The notes beneath the pieces are model-generated. The model did no database searches. It was not told the DNA's origin and saw nothing but the letters and a program-made list of their open reading frames with translations. Position numbers and translations under genes: made by a program. DNA of 57,482 nt, taken from contig KV454013.1 of the NCBI GenBank assembly GCA_001661245.1, forward strand, positions 1,224,841 through 1,282,322. Direction: 5' to 3'. Origin of the DNA: Pachysolen tannophilus NRRL Y-2460. Taxonomy: Eukaryota > Ascomycota > Pichiomycetes > Alaninales > Pachysolenaceae. This document shows positions 39,320 through 47,844 of the stretch, in pieces (positions within the stretch are counted from its first letter, which is position 1; every line of letters starts with the position of its first letter).

Positions 39320-39325
39320 ACGCGT
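39320..39325. promoter_or_regulatory. MCB box (ACGCGT) between PSF1 and WPL1
   Basis: AAAACGCGTTTT in the divergent PSF1/WPL1 promoter. It appears again at 40154-40159 only because the gap flank is duplicated. In the genome it is probably one site serving two S-phase/cohesion genes. Confidence 0.65.
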
Positions 39326-39439
39326 TTTTTCTCACCTTTAAAAAAAATATAATTAAAAAAAGTAAGAAAAAAAAAAAGTGTGTTTTTAAAGATAAGATTT
39401 AATTTAAAACAAGAGCGCCGATAGAGGAGTGAGGTGGAA

Positions 39440-39603
39440 ATGGACAGTGGTTGCTCTGATAAGATCAGGAAGTCTTGTATAACGTATTCCAAAAAACGAT
39501 CGATCTAAATGTGGGAGATTGAGCCAAAATGGAAGGGATTCAATGTCAGTTTCAGCTAATGGTGATAATATTGATTTGAAAGTACTGTCTCTGTTGTTGA
39601 ACA
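39440..39603 (+). pseudogene. Partial duplicate of WPL1 5' end at left gap edge (assembly artefact)
   Basis: From the ATG at 39440 the sequence repeats the WPL1 start found at 40274 and then runs into Ns. One extra A in the run before CGATCG (six against five) breaks the frame after about 19 codons. The larger copy (about 39305-39603 against 40139-40436) differs elsewhere by single-base indels, nearly all in A or AC runs. This is best read as overlapping contig ends that were not merged, not as a real gene copy. Confidence 0.8.
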
Positions 39604-40138
39604 NNNNNNNNNNNNNNNNNNNNNNNNNNNNNNNNNNNNNNNNNNNNNNNNNNNNNNNNNNNNNNNNNNNNNNNNNNNNNNNNNNNNNNNNNNNNNNNNN
39701 NNNNNNNNNNNNNNNNNNNNNNNNNNNNNNNNNNNNNNNNNNNNNNNNNNNNNNNNNNNNNNNNNNNNNNNNNNNNNNNNNNNNNNNNNNNNNNNNNNNN
39801 NNNNNNNNNNNNNNNNNNNNNNNNNNNNNNNNNNNNNNNNNNNNNNNNNNNNNNNNNNNNNNNNNNNNNNNNNNNNNNNNNNNNNNNNNNNNNNNNNNNN
39901 NNNNNNNNNNNNNNNNNNNNNNNNNNNNNNNNNNNNNNNNNNNNNNNNNNNNNNNNNNNNNNNNNNNNNNNNNNNNNNNNNNNNNNNNNNNNNNNNNNNN
40001 NNNNNNNNNNNNNNNNNNNNNNNNNNNNNNNNNNNNNNNNNNNNNNNNNNNNNNNNNNNNNNNNNNNNNNNNNNNNNNNNNNNNNNNNNNNNNNNNNNNN
40101 NNNNNNNNNNNNNNNNNNNNNNNNNNNNNNNNNNNNNN
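39604..40138. other. Scaffold gap (535 Ns)
   Basis: Run of N from 39604 to 40138. Because about 0.3 kb before it is repeated after it, the gap probably represents an overlap and no missing sequence. Open frames across the Ns are meaningless. Confidence 0.95.
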
Positions 40139-40273
40139 AAAAAGAGAAAGAAAACGCGTTTTTTCTCAACCTTTAAAAAAAATATAATTAAAAAAAGTAA
40201 GAAAAAAAAAAGTGTGTTTTTAAAGATAAGATTTAATTTAAAACAAGAGCGCCGATAGAGGAGTGAGGTGGAA

Positions 40274-43063
40274 ATGGACAGTGGTTGCTCTGATAAGATC
40301 AGGAAGTCTTGTATAACGTATTCCAAAAACGATCGATCTAAATGTGGGAGATTGAGCCAAAATGGAAGGGATTCAATGTCAGTTTCAGCTAATGGTGATA
40401 ATATTGATTTGAAAGTACTGTCTCTGTTGTTGAACAACGGCGGTGATGATAATAGTGATAAAACTTCTTTGTTAAACTCACAAAAGACTAGTTTAAACAC
40501 TGCTGGTGCTGGTGATGTGTATGCTTTTGAAGAACTGCCTGATCTTGATCCTTATATACTGAAGTTTAATAGGAAAATTGGTTCTTCAAAATTGCTTGTT
40601 TCTCCACAAAAATCATTGAAAAGTGAAAATAGATCCAATTCACTTCAACCATCTCCACTTTTCAATGATGGAAGGAAAAAAAAGCTTATTGATAAGGAGA
40701 TCAATCAAAAATATTTTGTTGAAGCACCTGCTTCTTTGAAACCTGGTTGGTCATCAAGGGCATCTTCATCTTCTTCTTCTTCTCCTTCACGGAAGCGCGA
40801 TACAATGACAATGAAGAGTAGTCCAATGAATTCTTTGGAAAACTTGAATAAACCACAAACTCCTGTAAGACAAACTGGAAGGAAACAAGGAGAATCTCCT
40901 TCCCCATATTTATCATTACCAAAGCGGAAACTTGTATTTGATGAAACAATTGCATCACCGAGTTCAATCAAATCTAGTCCAAATCAAACCCCACAAGTGA
41001 AAAGGAAAACAAAAACAAGTAATGTTAAAACTACAGAGGAAGAAACAATTGCATGGTCTTTATTTGATAAGCTATCAGAAGAATCGGAGGAATTATTACT
41101 ATCTCCAAAACGTAAAAGAACTCAAAGATCATCAACAATCCTTAAAACAAGGAAACTACTAAATGATGAAGATTCAGATATTTTAAAATTACCGCAAGAT
41201 AATGAAAGTCATATACATTATACTAATGTAGATTTAAATGGAAAGGAAAGCGATATACAAAGAAAAATTGGTGATATGTTTAAGAATCTACAAAGTCCTG
41301 AAAAAATTACAAAAAAAACAGAAACAAAAGATACTAAAACTGAAATTACAAACTTCAACTTCACACTTCCAATTATAGAAACAAATAAAAATCGAACATA
41401 TGCTTCAACCAGAAGTTTTAGGTCAGATCCTAAAGAAGACATCAATGGTCTGACATACGATAATAAGTCTGAAGATGACGAAGATGATGAAGATGATGTA
41501 ATTGAAGAGAACAAAATTGAAAATGTTGATTTTAATAGATCATTAACCAATAGAGAAGATATCAACTCTTTACAGAATATAGATGATTTAAGAGCATCGG
41601 GAATGAACAGCAAATCTTTAGATGAATTAAACTATTATATCGAATCTTTTAAAGATAATTATGGATTTCATTCTAAAAGATCATCTTTGTTAGAATTGAG
41701 TTTAAAAATTTCTCAGGATAAAGAATTTTTGAAACTTTTAATAAAAATAGGTTTACCAGAATACCTTATTAAAAGCGTTTTAAAAGATGAAAAAGATTAT
41801 ATCATATTGATAAGTTTTTTTTATTTATATTACAAACTCATCGAAAACGATAGTAGCATTAACAAAAGTGACACAAGATACTTGTCAGATACTATACTTA
41901 GAGATGATAATTATCAACATTTAAGATATCTGTTAATGGACTTACTCAATTATGAAATCAAACATGAATCCAATAATAGCTTTGAAAAAATTTTAATTTT
42001 CAAAAACATAAAACTAACTAAAGTTACAAAATTTACATTAAACGAATTTTTGGAAGAAGTATATAAGGATTTATCAAACAGTTTAATTGGAAATAAGAAT
42101 TTCCTTAAGGACGATATTTCCCCTAAATATTTTGTTTTGAGTTTCCTAGTAACGTTAATTAATACTAATGAATCACAGTTATCATTGGTTAAGATAATAC
42201 GGTTTTTTCAGGATACCACTTTATTGAATTCAATATTGAAAATGACTGATACAATAATTGATTCCCTGTTTCTCATGAAACATGGAGAAGAAGTATTCTT
42301 CAGTGAAAAGGAGATCGAATGGCAATATTTATACTTGAGTACTTTATTAGTTGAATTCATTTCTGTTAATCCTGCATTGAAAAAGAAATGCGATATGGTT
42401 CAGTTCAATCAAATATTAAAGAAGCTTTTGAATTTGGTAATTGAACTGTCAACAAAAACAATTACTGATCTTTCTTTGCAGCAATCTTTGATTATTTGCT
42501 GTATATCCTCGGTGAAAATAGGTATCATTTTGACAACTCACTCCACGCCAACCCAAGATCCATCTTTATCGGAATTGGAAGATTTCGGTCTTACTAACAA
42601 TGACTTTATGTGTCTATCTGCTTCCTTAGTACGTATGGTAAGAAAATCGTTGATATTAATAGATAGCAGTAGTGGAGAAGCATTAGAAAAAAACCTCTCG
42701 TTGTTCAGTCTCGGGTTCCTCATAAATTTAATCGACTATTACGACATAAAAAGTTTCCCAAAAAAAATTAGTGAAGATAGTTTCTTGAGAGATTTAAAAG
42801 GATTGTTGGATATTATGGAATTGCCTCAGGTTCAAGAACAATCAATGCATCAAGAAATTCAAAGATTGCATGCTGCAGGATATTTTTGTTTATTTCTTGG
42901 GTTATTGAAGGACAGATTCAATATAAATTTAATTCATGAAGAAGATGCTTGTAATTTTAGCAAAGTTAAATCCTGTTTGCAATTATTCAAGGAAAATATT
43001 CCTGGCGATATTGGACTAGGTATTAAGAATCAAATTGATCAGGTATTAGAAATTTTATATTAG
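40274..43063 (+). CDS. WPL1: Cohesin release factor Wapl (Wpl1/Rad61)
   Basis: 929 residues from the ATG at 40274 (a GTG two codons upstream is not used). The C-terminal half has the WAPL domain: RTYASTRSFRSDP, DDLRASGMNSKSLDELNYYIESF, and RSSLLELSLKISQDKEFLKLLI, followed by long helical repeats. The N terminus (SCITYSKNDRSK) may correspond to the conserved TYG motif that contacts cohesin partners. The middle (residues about 55-330) is Ser/Lys-rich and disordered with several SP/TP sites, plus an acidic DDEDDEDD run. Wapl with Pds5 opens the cohesin ring and limits loops. Divergent from PSF1 with a shared MCB box; convergent with DBP7. Confidence 0.88.
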   Translation: MDSGCSDKIRKSCITYSKNDRSKCGRLSQNGRDSMSVSANGDNIDLKVLSLLLNNGGDDNSDKTSLLNSQKTSLNTAGAGDVYAFEELPDLDPYILKFNRKIGSSKLLVSPQKSLKSENRSNSLQPSPLFNDGRKKKLIDKEINQKYFVEAPASLKPGWSSRASSSSSSSPSRKRDTMTMKSSPMNSLENLNKPQTPVRQTGRKQGESPSPYLSLPKRKLVFDETIASPSSIKSSPNQTPQVKRKTKTSNVKTTEEETIAWSLFDKLSEESEELLLSPKRKRTQRSSTILKTRKLLNDEDSDILKLPQDNESHIHYTNVDLNGKESDIQRKIGDMFKNLQSPEKITKKTETKDTKTEITNFNFTLPIIETNKNRTYASTRSFRSDPKEDINGLTYDNKSEDDEDDEDDVIEENKIENVDFNRSLTNREDINSLQNIDDLRASGMNSKSLDELNYYIESFKDNYGFHSKRSSLLELSLKISQDKEFLKLLIKIGLPEYLIKSVLKDEKDYIILISFFYLYYKLIENDSSINKSDTRYLSDTILRDDNYQHLRYLLMDLLNYEIKHESNNSFEKILIFKNIKLTKVTKFTLNEFLEEVYKDLSNSLIGNKNFLKDDISPKYFVLSFLVTLINTNESQLSLVKIIRFFQDTTLLNSILKMTDTIIDSLFLMKHGEEVFFSEKEIEWQYLYLSTLLVEFISVNPALKKKCDMVQFNQILKKLLNLVIELSTKTITDLSLQQSLIICCISSVKIGIILTTHSTPTQDPSLSELEDFGLTNNDFMCLSASLVRMVRKSLILIDSSSGEALEKNLSLFSLGFLINLIDYYDIKSFPKKISEDSFLRDLKGLLDIMELPQVQEQSMHQEIQRLHAAGYFCLFLGLLKDRFNINLIHEEDACNFSKVKSCLQLFKENIPGDIGLGIKNQIDQVLEILY

Positions 43064-43159
43064 TATCATATAGCTTTCATATAGAGCAATTAATATCATA
43101 TATATATAAATGCATTGCATTATCTATTTATAACCCATTTCCTAAAAAAATATAAAGTA

Positions 43160-45427
43160 CTACATGAAATTAAACTCACTACTTTGTGATTTCAAAGCTT
43201 GACTTGCCATTCTCAACATTTTTTGTCTTGGATCTTCCTTCTTCTTGCCTCCATCACTACCATCTTTTTGTTTACTATCATTACCACTATATTTCCCCAA
43301 ATTCTTTGGAGTTTCTCTTAGCCCAAAACTCTTGGCCAAATGTCCTAAATGTAATGTCTTTACATTGAAAATCGATCTTTCAGATGCCAAATGAGTAGCA
43401 TAAGCTCTAATATGAGATGAGAATCCTTGAACCGCTTTATCATGTGCTATAGGGTCTTCTAATAGCCATCTTTCGACATCTAAATGCCATGTTGTTGCTT
43501 CAGTATCCCAATCTTCTCTTTTTTTCTGTTTTCTTTTTTTATCTTCTGTATCATCTGAATTTTCTGAACCGAATCCTTCTTTTAAAATATCTTCATAAGG
43601 AGTGAATTTTAAACCAGAAGGATGATAAGGTTTTATATATTCAGCGTAAGCTTCTTCAAGACCAGGAAGTAAAAATAATAATGATGTACCTGCTTTTCCT
43701 GCTCTTGCTGTTCTTCCAACTCTATGCAAATGGTCATCAACAGAAAATGGTGGATCATATTCTACCACAGTTGATATATGAGGAAGATCTAAACCTCTTG
43801 AGGCCACATCTGTACAAAACAATATAACATGTGTATTTTTAGTCTGTGCTTTTGTAAAATGGGATAAAGTTGAAGTTCTAATCATTTGATTCAAAGACCC
43901 ATGAAGTTTGAATATTATTGTACTTTCACCACCCAACAATGGAGAAGTAACAACAGTTGAAGATTCATCTGCATTTTCATAAACAATTTTCTCTTCAAAA
44001 TCTTCACTATCTTCATTTTGGACTTTAATTTTTTTAAATTTCTTACCACGCTTTGTGAATGTTGAAAAATGGAAATCAACACTATCAGAACAAGAAAAGA
44101 AAACCATTGTTCTAGATCCAGGTTGGCCCTTTCTAGTTATATTCCTTAATATAGCAGCTAATGAAACTAATCTCAATTTTGGAGATACAATCAATACTTG
44201 TTGTAATAATTGATCAGGTGCTGAAATTGCTGTTTCGTTATGAAATTCAACAACGTTTTCTTCTTCATTTGAAGAAGCATTTGTAACTAATTCTGCATCT
44301 TGTAAAGATATTTCACCTAATTTTTTAACATCTGATTTAATTGTAGCAGAACATAATACATTTACTCTTTTCTTTGGTAAATTAGGGAAAAGTTTTGTTG
44401 TTGCTAATATATTTGATTCATTTGAAATTTTGGTTAAAATTTTTAAAATTGTCTCTTCAAAACCCAATTCCATCAAACGATCACCTTCATCCAATACAAG
44501 GTATCTTACTTGAGATAAATTTAAAGTTTCTGTATTTTCAATATGATCAGCTAATCTTCCTGGAGTTGCAACTAAGATGTTTACACCTTTTCTTAACCTA
44601 GCCTTTTCAGCTTTCTTTTTTTCTCCTCCAATAACGATACCAGGTACAATTCTATGACAGCATCGAGTTAAAGTTTCTAGCACTGAATGTATCTGTGATG
44701 CCAATTCTCTTGTTGGAGTTAAAATCACAGCAAATAACCCTGTAGTTCTATTTAAATCAGTTATTTCCATTAATTTTTGGAAAATTGGTAATACAAATGC
44801 AAGAGTCTTACCAGATCCAGTTTGTGATTGTATGAATAAATCTCTTTCTCTCAATAACAACCTTGGTAAGACAGATCTTTGAATTTTTGTTGGCTTGGCA
44901 AAATTGAGATGATTAGTAAGATGTTGAGCTAAAGTCTTTTCTACACCCAACCCATCAAAAGTAGTTGCATCCACTAAAGGGGCATTTGAAGGAGCCAAGA
45001 TTTGAACTTCACTTTCTTCTTCTTTCTTATGAACTATCTCAGTATTTGAAGTAAATAAAGATGAAACATAAGTATTATTTTTACCACCATTTTGACCAGA
45101 TTGTTCTTGAAATCTGATTTTTTTTGAACTTGGACCTAAAGAATTAACATTACCAACTCTTTTTTTATCTTTACCTAATTTCACACTATCCTCAGAAGAT
45201 CCTAATTTCTCTTCAACATCTTGTGTCTTTTTCTGATTCACTGGAATCCCATTAACATCACTTATATTTCTCTTGGTATTTCTACCTCTACCTTGACTAA
45301 CTAGTTGAGCTCTTCTTCTATCTTTCCAACTACCACCAGTAACTTTCCCTACTTTTCTCTTAGAAACAGTACCCAGCACAGGCTCTGTACTAAAGTTTAA
45401 CATTAAACCATCTTCTTCCTCACTCAT
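43160..45427 (-). CDS. DBP7: DEAD-box RNA helicase Dbp7 (60S ribosome biogenesis)
   Basis: 755 residues from the ATG at 45427 (MSEEEDGLML); the frame can be extended only to a TTG. Helicase motifs: Q-motif region with KPTKIQRSVLP, SQTGSGKT (I), PTRELASQ (Ia), ATPGRLADH, and LDEGDRLMELGFE. The DEGD in place of DEAD is a hallmark of Dbp7/DDX31. SAT (LCSATIK), FFSCSDS, TDVASRGLDLPH and HRVGRTARAGK follow. The acidic/basic N-terminal extension and the Lys-rich tail (KDGSDGGKKKEDPRQKM) are typical. Dbp7 acts in the nucleolus on pre-60S particles and snoRNA release around the peptidyl transferase centre. Divergent from RPC37, a fitting neighbour in growth-related expression. Confidence 0.95.
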   Translation of the reverse strand: MSEEEDGLMLNFSTEPVLGTVSKRKVGKVTGGSWKDRRRAQLVSQGRGRNTKRNISDVNGIPVNQKKTQDVEEKLGSSEDSVKLGKDKKRVGNVNSLGPSSKKIRFQEQSGQNGGKNNTYVSSLFTSNTEIVHKKEEESEVQILAPSNAPLVDATTFDGLGVEKTLAQHLTNHLNFAKPTKIQRSVLPRLLLRERDLFIQSQTGSGKTLAFVLPIFQKLMEITDLNRTTGLFAVILTPTRELASQIHSVLETLTRCCHRIVPGIVIGGEKKKAEKARLRKGVNILVATPGRLADHIENTETLNLSQVRYLVLDEGDRLMELGFEETILKILTKISNESNILATTKLFPNLPKKRVNVLCSATIKSDVKKLGEISLQDAELVTNASSNEEENVVEFHNETAISAPDQLLQQVLIVSPKLRLVSLAAILRNITRKGQPGSRTMVFFSCSDSVDFHFSTFTKRGKKFKKIKVQNEDSEDFEEKIVYENADESSTVVTSPLLGGESTIIFKLHGSLNQMIRTSTLSHFTKAQTKNTHVILFCTDVASRGLDLPHISTVVEYDPPFSVDDHLHRVGRTARAGKAGTSLLFLLPGLEEAYAEYIKPYHPSGLKFTPYEDILKEGFGSENSDDTEDKKRKQKKREDWDTEATTWHLDVERWLLEDPIAHDKAVQGFSSHIRAYATHLASERSIFNVKTLHLGHLAKSFGLRETPKNLGKYSGNDSKQKDGSDGGKKKEDPRQKMLRMASQALKSQSSEFNFM

Positions 45428-45651
45428 TCTCTCAAACAAAACCAACAACCAAGAACTACTCTGCCCTCTATATCAATATATATATCAATATATATTAAAT
45501 TTAATTATCATATAGTTAAATGAAAATTTTTGTATAGTGAAAAATTATTTTATAAAAAATTTTCTTTTACCTTAAAACAGAATTCATTTTTTTAATATTT
45601 AATAAAATTATTTGCAAAGAAGAATAAGTTGAAGTTGGAGTTCTATTGAGG

Positions 45652-46473
45652 ATGAGTTTGTTTGTGCCTGAGGAAGAGAATAATGTTAATCATGGCCGTC
45701 ACAAGGACCATAAGGATGTTGGTAACGTTGGGGTGGTTGAAAACCGTTATGAAGATGATGATGATGATGATGAGGTTTTAAGTGAGATTCCAATATATTT
45801 AAATGATAGATTGAAGAATTTGGCGTTACTACAATATCCCAATAGATCTTCAAAGAGGCCCTTCAGTAAATCACATAATACTCCCATATTAGAGTCGAGG
45901 ATAAAGAAAGAATCTGGGATATTGGAATTGGATGTTCCAATGAATACTGCTCATTTTTTTGATTCACAAAAGGCAATTAAATGGGGGGAATTGAATACAC
46001 AGACTTTAAGTGGTGTTTGTAAGAAGAACAGTATATATTATGTTGGTGTTCTTAATAAGGATAAGGATAAGATCACATTGACTCCAATAGATACTACAGT
46101 TCAAATGAGGCCTCAGTTAAAGCATATTGATGCTGAAATTTTAGAGCAAAGAGCATTAAAGGCAAATGCAAATAGAAGTAATAGTGATTATTTTAATGAT
46201 CCAAAGAGGAAAAATGATGTAAAAGTTGTTCAAATGTCGGTGAAGTCCACAATGGATGTGAATCCAAGTCTTGGAGGTGCTTTACAGGCATATAAGAAAG
46301 CTGAAGATGAACAATATGATCAAATGAATTGGAACGATATAGATGAAAATGTATGTAAAAATTTAAGAAGACACTTAATAATAGATCCAGAAGAACAACA
46401 AGTTGAATTAACTTCAGATACTACTGAAAAGGATTATATAAATATATTATTTAGTGAAACAAGAATAGATTAG
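45652..46473 (+). CDS. RPC37: RNA polymerase III subunit Rpc37 (Rpc5)
   Basis: 273 residues from the ATG at 45652. The family signature VLSEIPIYLNDRLKNLALLQYPNRSSKRPF opens the dimerisation domain that pairs with Rpc53, followed by SRIKKESGILELDVPMNT, FDSQKAIKWGE, TQTLSGVCKKNSIYYVGVL and LTPIDTTVQMRPQLKHID (each split here into short blocks). The N terminus is acidic (EDDDDDDEVL). Rpc37-Rpc53 is a TFIIF-like module of Pol III that functions in termination and reinitiation. No CTG codon seen in the gene. Divergent from DBP7 (224 bp), convergent with GCN3. Confidence 0.93.
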   Translation: MSLFVPEEENNVNHGRHKDHKDVGNVGVVENRYEDDDDDDEVLSEIPIYLNDRLKNLALLQYPNRSSKRPFSKSHNTPILESRIKKESGILELDVPMNTAHFFDSQKAIKWGELNTQTLSGVCKKNSIYYVGVLNKDKDKITLTPIDTTVQMRPQLKHIDAEILEQRALKANANRSNSDYFNDPKRKNDVKVVQMSVKSTMDVNPSLGGALQAYKKAEDEQYDQMNWNDIDENVCKNLRRHLIIDPEEQQVELTSDTTEKDYINILFSETRID

Positions 46474-46603
46474 TTAAAAAGAAAAGAAAAAAGAAAGAAT
46501 TTACTTTTTATTATTCAAAGTCAAGTCAAGTAAAGTAAAAGTGATTCATTTATTTTATGTTTTTTCTTATTTATTATTAAATAATTTTTAATAAAATTCA
46601 ATT

Positions 46604-47626
46604 TTAGTCATACCACATCTTAATCAACTCTTCACTGACTGCACTTGGAGTTAGAACTCCTAAATCTGTAATTAATGCAGTGATATATTCATGAGGAGTA
46701 AAATCAATTAATGGACCATGGTTATTAATATCATCATTTTCTTCAACGCTAAATTTTAATGGCTCTTCATTTAAATCATCAGGAGCTAATGGGAATTTCC
46801 TAACAAATTTATGACTCTCAGCAACAACGTATAATGGTTTATTAGAATTCTTAGCCAACACTCCTATTTGATAAGAACCAATATGATTTATAATGCCTCC
46901 ACTTTCTGCAACACCTTCTGCTCCAACAAATATTTTATCAATCTTGTCTATACAATAACCTGCTGCAGAATCCACTATTAATGCAGCAGGTATATTATGT
47001 TTTTTCAAAGCATTAAACATTTTAATTCCTTGACATGTTGGTCTTGCTTCTGTAACAATCACTCTAAATCTTATAAATTTTGATGCTGCAAGAGATAATA
47101 AATTTAATACAACTCTTGAATAAGAATGAATTAAAATTGTATCATCATCTCTAATAAATGGTAAACCTATCTCAGCAATCTTATCTCTAGATTTTTTAGC
47201 TCTACTAACAAATAATTGTCCATTTTCAACTAAATGAGTTTTACAACTTTCCCAATCTGAATATAAATGAGTATTTCTTAATACAAATCTCATAAATAAA
47301 TCACAACCTGCTGATAAAGATATAGCGTTTGGAATAGAATTTTTCAATAATTCAGTCTGTTCTTTCAATAAAACTTGCAACTCAGAAGAAGTAGACGGCT
47401 GTTTCACTTTCAATAATGTGACCAAAGACTCTATAGCCGCAACAGGCATCGTCATATCTGGATCTTCTTTCAAGAAGTTTAAATAAGTTTCTTTAATATC
47501 AAAATCATCTTTGCTAGTAGGTGATGGTACTATAAATTTAAAAAAAAAAATCAGCAATTCAGTTAGTAACAATTCTTTAAAATACATTAATTTTTTAAAT
47601 AAATCAAGTCTCCACTTACCACTCAT
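46604..47626 (-). CDS. GCN3: eIF2B alpha subunit Gcn3, one intron without in-frame stop
   Basis: Exon 1 47626..47620 (7 nt, ATGAGTG), intron 47619..47530 (90 nt, GTAAGT, TACTAAC, ATAG), exon 2 47529..46604; spliced protein 310 residues, starting MSVPSPTSKDDFDIKETY. S. cerevisiae Gcn3 has 305. The Rossmann-like eIF2B alpha/beta/delta domain shows SLSAGCDLFMRFVLRN, ILIHSYSRVVLNLL, VIVTEARPTCQGIKM, DSAAGYCIDKIDKIFVGAEGV, GSYQIGVLAKNSNKPLYV and the terminal ELIKMWYD. Gcn3 is the regulatory subunit of the eIF2 guanine-exchange factor and senses phosphorylated eIF2. Because the intron is 3n long and stop-free, unspliced reading gives an uninterrupted 340-residue frame; the inserted segment is hydrophobic and unrelated to the family, so the spliced form is preferred. 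Confidence 0.93.
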   Translation of the reverse strand: MSGKWRLDLFKKLMYFKELLLTELLIFFFKFIVPSPTSKDDFDIKETYLNFLKEDPDMTMPVAAIESLVTLLKVKQPSTSSELQVLLKEQTELLKNSIPNAISLSAGCDLFMRFVLRNTHLYSDWESCKTHLVENGQLFVSRAKKSRDKIAEIGLPFIRDDDTILIHSYSRVVLNLLSLAASKFIRFRVIVTEARPTCQGIKMFNALKKHNIPAALIVDSAAGYCIDKIDKIFVGAEGVAESGGIINHIGSYQIGVLAKNSNKPLYVVAESHKFVRKFPLAPDDLNEEPLKFSVEENDDINNHGPLIDFTPHEYITALITDLGVLTPSAVSEELIKMWYD

Positions 47627-47844
47627 TCTTCCAACGATCTCCTAATACCTCTATTTCAATTATGTTTCCTTTAATTTGAATAATTATCAATTAATTTTCA
47701 ATTCAAAAATTTTTCAGTTTTTTCAAAATCTATTTTTCATTTTATTTTTGTATTTTATTTTTTTGTCAAGGTATTAAAGAACTTGTTCAAACTACAAAAA
47801 ATATTCAATTTATACAATTATTGGAGAAGGTCAGAGTAAACAGT

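Noticed and set aside
39519-40500. Open frames spanning the Ns on both strands
   Set aside because: Ns carry no information; flanks are a duplicated contig end.
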